From JAJRQY01 sp965224435 (lineage in GTDB: Bacteria > Actinomycetota > Acidimicrobiia > Acidimicrobiales > SZUA-35), in assembly GCA_965224435.1 (NCBI GenBank), contig OZ245048.1:2666001-2730000 (forward strand): a stretch of DNA of 64,000 nucleotides. Reading direction: 5' to 3'. Within the stretch, counting starts at the first letter, position 1. The number at the start of each line of letters is the position of its first letter. Position numbers and translations under genes: made by a program. The notes under the pieces were generated by a model. It ran no database searches, was not told the origin of the DNA, and saw nothing but the letters and a program-made list of their open reading frames with translations. This document shows positions 43,208 through 50,628 of this stretch, in pieces.

Positions 43208-43911
43208 GAGTCGCTATCCCCTTGGACTGGGGTGGCCCCTTGATCTGTGCTTCCCAGCTGAACACGAACCTCGCGATACAGCTGCGGGCCGAGCAGAGCC
43301 TCAAGCTCATCCGCCATCGATTCCATCACCGTGCTGTCGCCAACGTAGGCGTCGGGTGAGTCGGTACAGATCCAGGCCATGGTCTCACCACCCGAACCCC
43401 AATCCTTGCGATCCCATTGACGCAAGGTCGCCGTCTCGATTCCCGATTTACTATCAATTTCCCAATCAATCTTGACTGGGAGTTGCCAACACACCGACGG
43501 TTTCCAATCGGTCGGAGATTCGCCTTGATCGACAGCAGCATGGTGCAGTGCGCAACCGGGACCACCGGTGAATCCAGGTCGGTTCAAGAAGATACATGCG
43601 CCATCAATGACCCGGGTGTTCGTGGCCTTCTCGTCGACAAAGATGCCACCTTCGGCCGCCTCAGCATGGAACTGGAAGCGAGCCGGGTCCAGCATGGCTG
43701 CCATCGCTGAGGTCAAGCGAGCCTCATCCTGATCGAACATTTCCGCCCCCAGGGAGCAGCATCCTTGGCCCAGAGCCTCGGCCGGTTCATCGAGGATGCC
43801 TTGGCAGCCGCGACCCCAAATGCAGGTCCAGTTTGACTGAAGGAAGTCGGCTTGCAGGCGCCAGCGACGTTGCGGATCCTCAGGATCGTTGATTTCAATG
43901 AACTCGGCCAC
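43204..43911 (-). CDS. Cysteine-containing conserved protein divergent from ung
   Basis: The frame extends to 44334, but that part is the antisense of ung. The GTG at 43911 (MAEFIEINDPEDPQRRWRLQ) is the likely start, giving 235 residues, with 24 bp to the divergent ung start. A cysteine-rich patch SNWTCIWGRGCQGI followed by QGCCSLGAEM suggests a metal- or Fe-S-binding site (YkgJ-like), and two later cysteines (CALHH, SVCWQLP) may take part. I recognise it only as an actinobacterial conserved type; no function is known. It heads the minus-strand set with GH3 and thioesterase. Confidence 0.75.
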   Translation of the reverse strand: MAEFIEINDPEDPQRRWRLQADFLQSNWTCIWGRGCQGILDEPAEALGQGCCSLGAEMFDQDEARLTSAMAAMLDPARFQFHAEAAEGGIFVDEKATNTRVIDGACIFLNRPGFTGGPGCALHHAAVDQGESPTDWKPSVCWQLPVKIDWEIDSKSGIETATLRQWDRKDWGSGGETMAWICTDSPDAYVGDSTVMESMADELEALLGPQLYREVRVQLGSTDQGATPVQGDSDS

Positions 43912-43935
43912 CCCGTGAGGGTAGGGTCCATCACT

Positions 43936-44610
43936 GTGACGAAGACGGACTGGAACCCGATCTTGCGAGATGAGCTCGACAAGCCCTATTGGGCCGAGCT
44001 GCAATCCTTCGTAGCCGATGAGCGTTCTCGGGGTCTGGTCTACCCACCGGCCGACGATGTCTTTGCTGCCCTGCACCTCACTCCTTATGCCGAGGTCAAG
44101 GTGGTCATCTTGGGCCAGGACCCCTATCACGGTCCCGATCAGGCCCACGGCTTGAGCTTCTCCGTCCGGCCGCCAATCAAGCCACCACCATCCCTGCTCA
44201 ACATGTTCAAGGAGTTGGCTGACGACGTTGGATTCGTTCACCCGGGACACGGATCTCTGCATGGTTGGGCTCAGCAGGGTGTGCTCTTGTTGAATGCCAG
44301 CCTGACTGTTCGGGCTCATGAGGCGGGGTCGCATCGCGGGAAGGGCTGGGAGCAGTTCACTGATCAGATGATCCGCCAGGTGAACGAGCTCCCGGATCTT
44401 GTCGTCTTCTTGTTGTGGGGAGCATCCGCCCGAAGAAAGCGGTCATTGATCGATGCTTCTCGCCACCGGATCATCGAGGCGCCTCACCCTTCTCCCCTCT
44501 CGGCCTACCGCGGCTTCTTTGGCAGCAAGTGCTTCTCCCGCACCAACGAGGTCTTGATAGAAGCCGGTCGATCTCCCATCGATTGGCAGCTTGCTCCCCT
44601 TCTGAGCTGA
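43936..44610 (+). CDS. ung: Uracil-DNA glycosylase, family 1
   Basis: Ung removes uracil from DNA at the start of base-excision repair. The catalytic motif VVILGQDPYHGPDQAHGLSF, the serine-proline loop PPSLLNMFKEL and the leucine-loop HPSPLSAYRGFFGSKCFS are all complete. GTG at 43936 gives 224 residues, the usual size. An ATG at 43852 in the same frame would overlap the divergent gene and is not favoured. It is transcribed alone, with 236 bp before the next gene. Confidence 0.96.
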   Translation: MTKTDWNPILRDELDKPYWAELQSFVADERSRGLVYPPADDVFAALHLTPYAEVKVVILGQDPYHGPDQAHGLSFSVRPPIKPPPSLLNMFKELADDVGFVHPGHGSLHGWAQQGVLLLNASLTVRAHEAGSHRGKGWEQFTDQMIRQVNELPDLVVFLLWGASARRKRSLIDASRHRIIEAPHPSPLSAYRGFFGSKCFSRTNEVLIEAGRSPIDWQLAPLLS

Positions 44611-44846
44611 CCCGGACCTGGCTGACTCAATATGGGTAGGTGAATTCGCCTCTAGCCAATGTCGTGTTAGCGTTCGAAAATCACTTTATTACGAATTGAT
44701 CTCGAATTAGAGTGACGAGAGATACAGAATCACAGAGCAGTGGAGCCTGTGAGGGAATAAGCCAACAACAGCACACGTTGTGAGTTCTACGGAGTTTCGG
44801 GACTCATAGCAACGTTCGAGCGGCGTCGAACGGAGGTGGAAGTCGC

Positions 44847-45755
44847 ATGGCAGTTCAGATTTCTGGAACCGTAGGCAAGAGGCAGACGGGTCAGTCCGAT
44901 AGCAACAAGATGTCCCTGGTTCTTGACGCGGTCAGGAACTTCCTCCTATTGGTAGGGCTGTGGCTTATCTACAACCTGGTGCGAGTGACCGCTGGTGACG
45001 AACTGGGCTACGCGGTTGCGCACAGCACAAGTATCCAGCAGCTGCAGAGCAGCATTGGTCTTCCCCACGAGGCCTCGTTTCAGGCCCTTTTCGTTGAGCA
45101 TCCGGGTTTCGTTCAAGCCGCCAATATCTACTACATGTGGGCGCACTTTCCGGTCACCGCCATCTTCCTTGTCTGGGCATGGGGTTGGCACCGGCAAGAG
45201 TATGCGGCTATCCGCAATACGTTGATCGCCGTCACCAGTGCTGGCCTGTTCCTCCATGTGGTCTACCCCCTGCTTCCGCCTCGCAAGCTTCCTGGTTTCA
45301 TTGACACGGGGCTGACGTTCGGGCCAAGCCCCTATGACCACGGTGCTTCGGAGGCCGCCAACCAGCTGGCGGCCATGCCATCGCTTCATGTTGGCTGGGC
45401 CTTGTTGGTTGCTCTCAGTGTCATTGCGGTGACCGGGTATCGGTTCCGTTTTCTGGCCCTAGCTCATCCCATCGTCACCACGTTCGTTGTTGTGCTTACG
45501 GCCAACCACTATTGGACCGACGCCATCGTGGCCATCGTGCTGGTCCTAACCGTTTGGTATGTGGTCCGTCGCTGGGAACGACAGCTCGCCGAGCATCGAG
45601 CACGTGACCAGGACATTCATGAGGCCCCCGACCTGTTCGAGACCTACGCGCTCGACTTGCGAGATCCAGACCTGTCTGATCGTGACCTGTCTGATCGTGA
45701 CCTGTCTGATCGTGACCTGTCTGATCCTGTGCTGACTAGCTCTTCCCGAAGATAA
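44847..45755 (+). CDS. PAP2-type membrane phosphatase (inositol-phosphorylceramide-synthase-like domain)
   Basis: The 302-residue protein has about six membrane helices. The phosphatase motif 2 is AMPSLHVGWALLVAL and motif 3 is NHYWTDAIVAIVLVL, with histidines and aspartate as in PAP2/Aur1-like enzymes; a basic PPRKLPG stretch takes the place of motif 1. It probably dephosphorylates or transfers a lipid phosphate at the membrane. A 236-bp leader (44611-44846) has an AT-rich part near 44680-44710 and may carry the promoter. The C-terminal tail is DLSDR repeated by a 15-bp DNA repeat, and the stop codon TAA lies inside a large hairpin element. Confidence 0.88.
   Translation: MAVQISGTVGKRQTGQSDSNKMSLVLDAVRNFLLLVGLWLIYNLVRVTAGDELGYAVAHSTSIQQLQSSIGLPHEASFQALFVEHPGFVQAANIYYMWAHFPVTAIFLVWAWGWHRQEYAAIRNTLIAVTSAGLFLHVVYPLLPPRKLPGFIDTGLTFGPSPYDHGASEAANQLAAMPSLHVGWALLVALSVIAVTGYRFRFLALAHPIVTTFVVVLTANHYWTDAIVAIVLVLTVWYVVRRWERQLAEHRARDQDIHEAPDLFETYALDLRDPDLSDRDLSDRDLSDRDLSDPVLTSSSRR
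45669..45728. repeat. 15-bp tandem repeat at the 3' end of the PAP2 gene
   Basis: GACCTGTCTGATCGT occurs three times exactly (45669-45713) and a fourth copy differs by one base (45714-45728). It codes for DLSDR units at the C-terminus of the phosphatase. It is the longest of the 15-bp arrays, and ends 20 bp before the hairpin element. Confidence 0.93.
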
Positions 45756-45799
45756 TGGACTTCGCGACCCACTATTGGGTCGCGAAGTCCATTATCTTC
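45748..45799. repeat. Hairpin element, copy 1 (24-bp perfect stem)
   Basis: Bases 45748-45771 pair without mismatch with 45776-45799 around the loop CTAT. The core arm is ATAATGGACTTCGCGACCCA. The stop codon of the PAP2 gene (45753-45755) lies inside the left arm. No T-run follows. The same arm sequence recurs at 47689 and 48881, so this is a repeat family and not a single terminator. Confidence 0.93.
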
Positions 45800-46058
45800 T
45801 GCTGTCTCCTTGAGCGATGCCCGTTCGCTGCTGGGCCGATATTCCTATCGACGTGAGGTCGCCCAAGACCTAGCGTTAGCTGATGGCGGAGAGTAGCTCG
45901 TGTGAGGATCGGACTGGCTGGCAGGTAGGTCCTGCTGGAATGGCTGGCACGCCGGTGGTACCGTCGTATCACCGGGCTAGTTCCGGCATCGGCGTCATCT
46001 CGCCCAGAAACCATGATCGTCTCCCCTCTTGTGGAGACGCAATCGATGAAGGTGCTGG

Positions 46059-46679
46059 ATGCTGAAGAGACGAGCAAGACTGGCTGGGCTGACAGAGGAA
46101 CTCGGACGACCGAGGCGACCCTGGACAGCGGCGTTGGCACTAGCTGCCGTACTAGCGGGTTGCACCGGAGGCTCCGACGAGGCCGCACCGATACCAACAG
46201 TGGAGTTGACGACCTCAACAGTCCCGACCACAACCACCACAACCGAGCCCACCACCACCGCTCCTCCCACCACCGAAGACCCCAACATCGCCTTAGTCGA
46301 AGCCGCCTATCGCGGTCACTACGCCTACGGTCGAACATATGGCCTGGAGATCCACGAAGAAGAACTCCGAGCCGTCACCGCCGAACCCCTTCTGAGCTAC
46401 AAGATCGAGCGCCTTCGCTTCTATGAGGCCGAAGGGATTGAGTTCGGTGAGAACGTCTACGACATCCACATTACAAATATTGAGCTGGAAGGCACGACGG
46501 CCATCGTAACCAGCTGCAACTTGGACGCTGGTTCACTGATCTACCCAAATGGCGACGTCTATGTGCCTGCCGACGAAGTCCGGTATGTACGGGTCACTGA
46601 ACTCGCACTGCTGGACATTGGGTGGCGCGTTACAGACACGGGCTTCAGCGAGGGTGGGAAGACCGCATGCGACCTCTGA
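46059..46679 (+). CDS. Thr-linker lipoprotein of unknown function
   Basis: The 206-residue protein has a basic N-terminus, a lipobox (LALAAVLAGC) near residue 25-34, a Thr/Pro linker (PTTTTTTEPTTTAPPTTED) and a small C-terminal domain of about 125 residues (ALVEAAYRGHYAYGR to FSEGGKTACDL) that may have a SnoaL/NTF2-like fold. It is probably anchored outside the membrane. I do not recognise it further. It overlaps the next exported-protein gene by 13 bp, so the two likely work together. The 45800-46058 region upstream has no gene I can support. Confidence 0.75.
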   Translation: MLKRRARLAGLTEELGRPRRPWTAALALAAVLAGCTGGSDEAAPIPTVELTTSTVPTTTTTTEPTTTAPPTTEDPNIALVEAAYRGHYAYGRTYGLEIHEEELRAVTAEPLLSYKIERLRFYEAEGIEFGENVYDIHITNIELEGTTAIVTSCNLDAGSLIYPNGDVYVPADEVRYVRVTELALLDIGWRVTDTGFSEGGKTACDL

Positions 46680-47545
46680 TCAAGCTGTTAGCCGTTGCAA
46701 GCATTGCGCTGACCGGACTCACATCGCCCGCCCTTGCCGGATCAGAGGATGACCAAGGTCCGGGCGAGCTTCGTTACACAGCCACGGCTGTTGCCGGGAC
46801 ACCCGGATCCGGCACCTCGCCAAAGGGGCGAGACATCCTCAAAGGATGCGCCATCGTCACCGGACTCACACCCGAACAACTCCTCGACTACCTCGGCGGC
46901 ACCGGCCAAGACCTCATCAACTTCGACCTCACCAACCTCCCCGAAGACACCTTCTACCACTTCATAGCCTGCCCCGTCACCAACTTCGGCACCCACAACT
47001 GGATGGTCTGGGAAGTTGGCGACCCAGCGCCACCAGAAGTCGTACGAGCAGTCGCCCGAGCCGCCGCTAACTCATCCACCGTCCCACTCCCCACACCACG
47101 AACCTCCCCCAACGGAACCCGCGACATCCCCCTCATCACCCAACTGGAAACCTGGTACTGGACCGACCCGACCCTCTGGCAACCAGACTCCGTCACCGCC
47201 TCCATCCCCGAATTCGGTATCTCCGTCACCGCAACCGTCACCCCAACCACCTCCTGGTGGAACCCCGGCGACGGCTCAGCCCCCATCGTCTGCGAAGCAG
47301 GCGACGCCTGGACACCAGGCTCCAACGACGACGACGCCCCATGCAGCCACACCTACACCGCCACCACCCAACACGACGGCATCAGTGAGCCTTACAAGCT
47401 CACCACCACCATCCAATGGGACCTCACCTACACCTGCGTCCCGGCCAACAACTGCACCGCCCCACCCAACGTGCCCGGTGCCATCATCACCGAAGTCACC
47501 CGCGACATCTGGGTCACCGAAATCAAAGGCCTGATCACCCGGTAG
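46667..47545 (+). CDS. Secreted protein of unknown function with foreign-looking codon usage
   Basis: ATG at 46667 starts a signal peptide (LIKLLAVASIALTGLTSPALA); the mature protein has about 270 residues and is Thr/Pro/Asn-rich and beta-like (ISVTATVTPTTSWWNPGDGS) with several cysteines. The start inside the preceding gene's end suggests coupling. From about 46850 the codons end almost always in C, leucine is nearly always CTC and glutamine CAA, unlike neighbours that use CTG/TTG and CAG freely; this is direct evidence of different origin. No known domain is recognised. It ends 144 bp before hairpin copy 2. Confidence 0.78.
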   Translation: MRPLIKLLAVASIALTGLTSPALAGSEDDQGPGELRYTATAVAGTPGSGTSPKGRDILKGCAIVTGLTPEQLLDYLGGTGQDLINFDLTNLPEDTFYHFIACPVTNFGTHNWMVWEVGDPAPPEVVRAVARAAANSSTVPLPTPRTSPNGTRDIPLITQLETWYWTDPTLWQPDSVTASIPEFGISVTATVTPTTSWWNPGDGSAPIVCEAGDAWTPGSNDDDAPCSHTYTATTQHDGISEPYKLTTTIQWDLTYTCVPANNCTAPPNVPGAIITEVTRDIWVTEIKGLITR

Positions 47546-47688
47546 GCCCGGACCACGAGCCAGGCCACACCATCCGGTCGCGCCGACCCACCCAGCCAGG
47601 CAGCACCACGCGGTCTTGGCCACACCATGCGGCACGGCCACCGCCACAGTGCCACCGCCACAGTGTTCCTCGACGGATCTGACTCGAT

Positions 47689-47736
47689 AGATAATGGAGT
47701 TCGCGACCCATTAGTGGGTCGCGAAGTCCATTATCT
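47689..47736. repeat. Hairpin element, copy 2
   Basis: Bases 47689-47710 pair with 47715-47736 around TTAG, with a single G-G mismatch (47699/47726) in a 22-bp stem. The right arm is identical to copy 1. It lies between two convergent genes (stops at 47545 and 47785), about 48 bp from the latter. The rest of 47546-47784 has no gene. Confidence 0.92.
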
Positions 47737-47784
47737 TCAACGCCGCGTCTGGGCTCAGGCACAAGCAGGCCTGCTTCAAGCGCG

Positions 47785-48753
47785 TCAGGTTCTAATCTGA
47801 GAGGTGACCGTGGCAACCACCTGGTCCCAGCCAGTTGTGTACTGGTTCCAGGTGAAGCGGCCGACGCTCCATCCCTGACGAGCAAGGTCAGCATCACGCC
47901 GTCGGTCAACTTCGAAGGCTTCGGAGTTGAGGTGGTAGGCCACACTGTCGAGTTCGATGGCATAGCGAAACTCCGGGTAAGCCAGATCGACCTGGGCAAC
48001 GAACTGGCCGCAGCCATCGCCAACTCGACATTCCATCTGAGGTCGAGGCAATCCCGAGGCCACCAGTTTGGCAGCAAAGTCTCGACTCCATTGAGACAAC
48101 GGCACCGCCATGTCAGCCGACCGATCCTTGATCACTTGCTCCAACAAGGCCGAGCCTGACCGTCCTTGCCCAGCGAAGTCACACCAAACGGCCTCGATTC
48201 GCGGCCAGGTCGAAAGACGTCGACGCAAGGTCTCGTCCAAAAGCTCATTCAGATCCCGCTGGGTACAAGACGATGCAACCGACGCCAGTCCAAGCTCGAG
48301 ACTGACGGTGGCGATCTTCTTCCGATGGATTGTTCGCAATGCCTCAAACTTGCGGACCCATGTGATGGAGACGTCAGCGCACTTCCTCTGTTTGGCGCTG
48401 ACCACCTCGGGGTGCTTCGGATATTCGGCCAGTCCCCACAGTGCCAGCGCAGAACGAGCCCAGGCCACAGCACCCAGACCGGCTGTGGCTGCTGTTAGTT
48501 TCGCCAATGGATCATCGGCGTGCGACGCAAGGACACACGATCCTCGAACAGCACCCGAGACCCAGTGGCCACGCCGCACTCGACGATCGATCTGGGCCCT
48601 ATTCATGCCCGCAGCTATGGCGTCGGAGCGAAGAATGACTCCGTGTCTGGTGGCCAGCGCATGCCGCTCGACCAGTGCCCTCGTCTCATCCGGGTGGGGT
48701 GGTCGAGACTTGGACTGGTTGACGTGGTGGTGGTCGGAATCGTGACTGAGCAT
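47785..48753 (-). CDS. AbiEi-type winged-helix protein with C-terminal DUF559 (Vsr-like) domain
   Basis: The 322-residue protein has an N-terminal region like the AbiEi antitoxin winged helix (AIAAGMNRAQIDRRVRRGHWVS, GAVAWARSALALWGL) and a C-terminal DUF559-like endonuclease-fold region (VDLAYPEFRYAIELDSVAYH, RRRDADLARQGWSVGRFTWN), with the acidic E of IELD as candidate catalytic residue. This fusion is common in actinobacteria and annotated as type IV toxin-antitoxin or hypothetical. No AbiEii toxin gene is adjacent, so an antitoxin role is not supported here. It lies between hairpin copies 2 and 3. Confidence 0.82.
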   Translation of the reverse strand: MLSHDSDHHHVNQSKSRPPHPDETRALVERHALATRHGVILRSDAIAAGMNRAQIDRRVRRGHWVSGAVRGSCVLASHADDPLAKLTAATAGLGAVAWARSALALWGLAEYPKHPEVVSAKQRKCADVSITWVRKFEALRTIHRKKIATVSLELGLASVASSCTQRDLNELLDETLRRRLSTWPRIEAVWCDFAGQGRSGSALLEQVIKDRSADMAVPLSQWSRDFAAKLVASGLPRPQMECRVGDGCGQFVAQVDLAYPEFRYAIELDSVAYHLNSEAFEVDRRRDADLARQGWSVGRFTWNQYTTGWDQVVATVTSQIRT

Positions 48754-48880
48754 TGGCCCCGGCTATCTGTTGGATTCTGCCGGGAGCCTTAGCTCCGATG
48801 TATTCCACAGTAGATACAGCCAGTGACATCGAACCATCTACCTGGCCCCTGGTGGCTTCCCATCGGCCGGGCTCAGATCA

Positions 48881-48932
48881 GAAGATAATGGACTTTGCGA
48901 CCCAATAGTGGGTCGCAAAGTCCATTAAGTTC
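48881..48932. repeat. Hairpin element, copy 3
   Basis: Bases 48886-48904 pair with 48909-48927 around ATAG without mismatch; after two mismatches, three more outer pairs form (48881-48883 with 48930-48932). A C-to-T change in one arm is matched by G-to-A in the other (CTTTGC/GCAAAG against CTTCGC/GCGAAG), a compensatory change. The loop ATAG is the reverse complement of copy 1's loop. It lies 20 bp past the ParA stop. Confidence 0.92.
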
Positions 48933-48951
48933 GCGAGTCGGGCCGGGAGGG

Positions 48952-49722
48952 TTAGGCGCGAAGGATGTTTCGCAGGTAGTTGTCGAACGGGGTGGTGAGA
49001 TCGATGGCGCGCTGGCCATAGGAGTGGATCGGCGAGCGATCGGCGTGAGCCTCGTTGATCAGAACCCGCAGAGGAAGGGTCGGCTTCCAGATCGCCTTGG
49101 CGCCGACCATCTTGGCCAGCTCTGCGGCATGGGCCTCGGCGTCACTGGAAATGGCAGGCACACGATTGAGGACAACACCGGCTAGGTCGAGCTTGCGGTT
49201 GTAGCTGGTCCATACGTCTTCGATCAGTTCGAGAACCGGATCGATCCCCCGCAATCCAAACACTGTTGGTTCAACAACCAGGAGGGCTCCGGTTGCTGCA
49301 GCCAGGCCATTGGTTGTATTCAAACCAAGCGATGGGCCACAGTCAATCAGTACGAGGTCAAACTTCTTACTCACGCCTTCAAGCGCTTTGGCGAGGCGTT
49401 TCTGGGGGTCAACCCGATTGATCTCAACCTCACGCTCGGTCAGGTCCGAACATGCTGGCAACAGCCAAACCCGGTCCCCCCAGCCCGAGGGCACAATCAT
49501 TTCCGCCGCGGCCCCAGATTTGTTGGCCACGAGCGCATCGCCGGTACCCCAGTTGTCACGGGTCGGTTCGATACCGAGTGACCATGTGGCGTTGGCCTGG
49601 GCATCGAGGTCCACGACCAGAGTCTTGAGTCCACGGGCCCAAGCGGCCGAAGCCAATCCCAGCGTGACGGTTGTCTTGCCGACTCCGCCCTTCTGATTCA
49701 GAACAGCAATCGTTCGTGTCAT
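48952..49722 (-). CDS. ParA/Soj-family ATPase, orphan
   Basis: The 256-residue ATPase has the deviant Walker A KGGVGKTTVTLGLASA, the Walker A' aspartate in LVVDLDAQANAT and Walker B LVLIDCGPSLG. The length and lack of an N-terminal HTH match chromosomal or accessory ParA proteins. No parB or centromere-like repeats are adjacent, so it could position other cargo or be an isolated relic. A 10-bp palindrome GGTGCGCACC at 49798-49807 lies 76 bp upstream of the start and might be an operator. Hairpin copy 3 follows the stop. Confidence 0.92.
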   Translation of the reverse strand: MTRTIAVLNQKGGVGKTTVTLGLASAAWARGLKTLVVDLDAQANATWSLGIEPTRDNWGTGDALVANKSGAAAEMIVPSGWGDRVWLLPACSDLTEREVEINRVDPQKRLAKALEGVSKKFDLVLIDCGPSLGLNTTNGLAAATGALLVVEPTVFGLRGIDPVLELIEDVWTSYNRKLDLAGVVLNRVPAISSDAEAHAAELAKMVGAKAIWKPTLPLRVLINEAHADRSPIHSYGQRAIDLTTPFDNYLRNILRA

Positions 49723-49856
49723 GGTCTTCCTTCTTCAGAACTGATCGAAACTTCGAGCAGACCAAGAATAGAGGAGCATCAGCAACGAGTCATGGACGGT
49801 GCGCACCAGACGCTCTGAACCACTGTCTGCGGGTCAGGGTCTAGCGGATCACGGTC

Positions 49857-50552
49857 TTAGCGGACCACTGTTAGGTCAATTTGGCCGGATGTGCCTTCGA
49901 CGCTGGTGTCGACGTCGTCCTGATCCATGAAGAGCGAGTCTTGCTGCGCATCTTCCTTGCCTGCCAGCCAGTGAAGGCGACAGCGCAAGTCATAGGTCAC
50001 GCGAGGTGGCTCTTCATCATTACCACTTGTTGTGTCGCCAACGACCTTCAACTCACCGTCATAGACCTGACGTCCATTGACCAAGCGAGCATTGTGGGTG
50101 GCGCGCTCGCCGCACCAGCAGCGGGCCTCCACCTGGATCTCCTGGCGCACATCGGCCAATTCAAGAAGTCGCTTCGTGCCCCGGAAGAGAAAGCCTTGGA
50201 AACTGGTCAGCAGTCCAAAGGCGTAGACATCGATGTCCAACTCATCAACAAGTCGAGCAAGCTGATCGATCTGGTGAGGCTCATAGAACTGTGCCTCATC
50301 ACAAATAACTGCGTTAAGGCCGTCACCCTGGTGATGGCGTGCGTTGACCAGCCGGAAGACATCCACGGTTTCGTCCAGGATGAGGGCCTCGGCGGAGACT
50401 CCCAAACGGCTGGAGACCACGCCATCTTGACGGTCCAGTTGGGTTACCAGCATGCACGCGAGACCCCGACCCGTAAGGTTGTGGTGGATCTGGAGAGCTT
50501 GGGTTGATTTTCCCGACCCCATCGTTCCAAAGAAGAATCTCAACGCTGCCAT
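49857..50552 (-). CDS. tdk: Thymidine kinase
   Basis: The ATG at 50552 gives 231 residues; a frame open to 50747 is antisense to the divergent hydrolase gene. Features are the P-loop FFFGTMGSGKSTQAL, the catalytic region AVICDEAQFYEPHQIDQL, and the lasso/zinc portion RCWCGERATHNARLVNG with a cysteine pair; the second zinc-binding pair seems reduced to a single cysteine (LRCRLHW). It phosphorylates thymidine in salvage. The last 35 residues form an acidic tail beyond the usual end. It fits the nucleoside uptake genes 2-8 kb downstream. Confidence 0.94.
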   Translation of the reverse strand: MAALRFFFGTMGSGKSTQALQIHHNLTGRGLACMLVTQLDRQDGVVSSRLGVSAEALILDETVDVFRLVNARHHQGDGLNAVICDEAQFYEPHQIDQLARLVDELDIDVYAFGLLTSFQGFLFRGTKRLLELADVRQEIQVEARCWCGERATHNARLVNGRQVYDGELKVVGDTTSGNDEEPPRVTYDLRCRLHWLAGKEDAQQDSLFMDQDDVDTSVEGTSGQIDLTVVR

Positions 50553-50628
50553 TCGCAACAATTTAGCGTGTCGCTTCCCGCAACCCCATCCGCTGGGCAA
50601 AGCAGTAGCGTTGTTGACCTTGCCTGTC

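Noticed and set aside
43912..44334. N-terminal extension of the Cys-rich gene across ung
   Set aside because: It would be fully antisense to a complete ung gene; the GTG at 43911 gives a compact protein and a clean divergent gap.
44611..44846. Riboswitch in the leader of the PAP2-type gene
   Set aside because: No conserved core of a known riboswitch class could be recognised; only an AT-rich stretch that may be a promoter.
45772..46338. Minus frame of 188 codons starting in the lipoprotein region
   Set aside because: Arg/Trp/Leu-rich low-complexity translation, antisense to the Thr-rich linker and ending inside hairpin copy 1.
47276..47647. Minus frames opposite the secreted protein gene (Gly/Val-rich)
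   Set aside because: They mirror the extreme third-position C bias of the plus gene and have no signal of their own.
45748..48932. Insertion sequence or composite transposon bounded by the hairpins
   Set aside because: No transposase or integrase gene and no target-site duplication seen; the hairpins are self-complementary elements and not inverted ends of one element.
49798..49807. GGTGCGCACC palindrome as a parS-like site
   Set aside because: A single 10-bp palindrome with no parB gene and no repeat; kept only as a possible operator.
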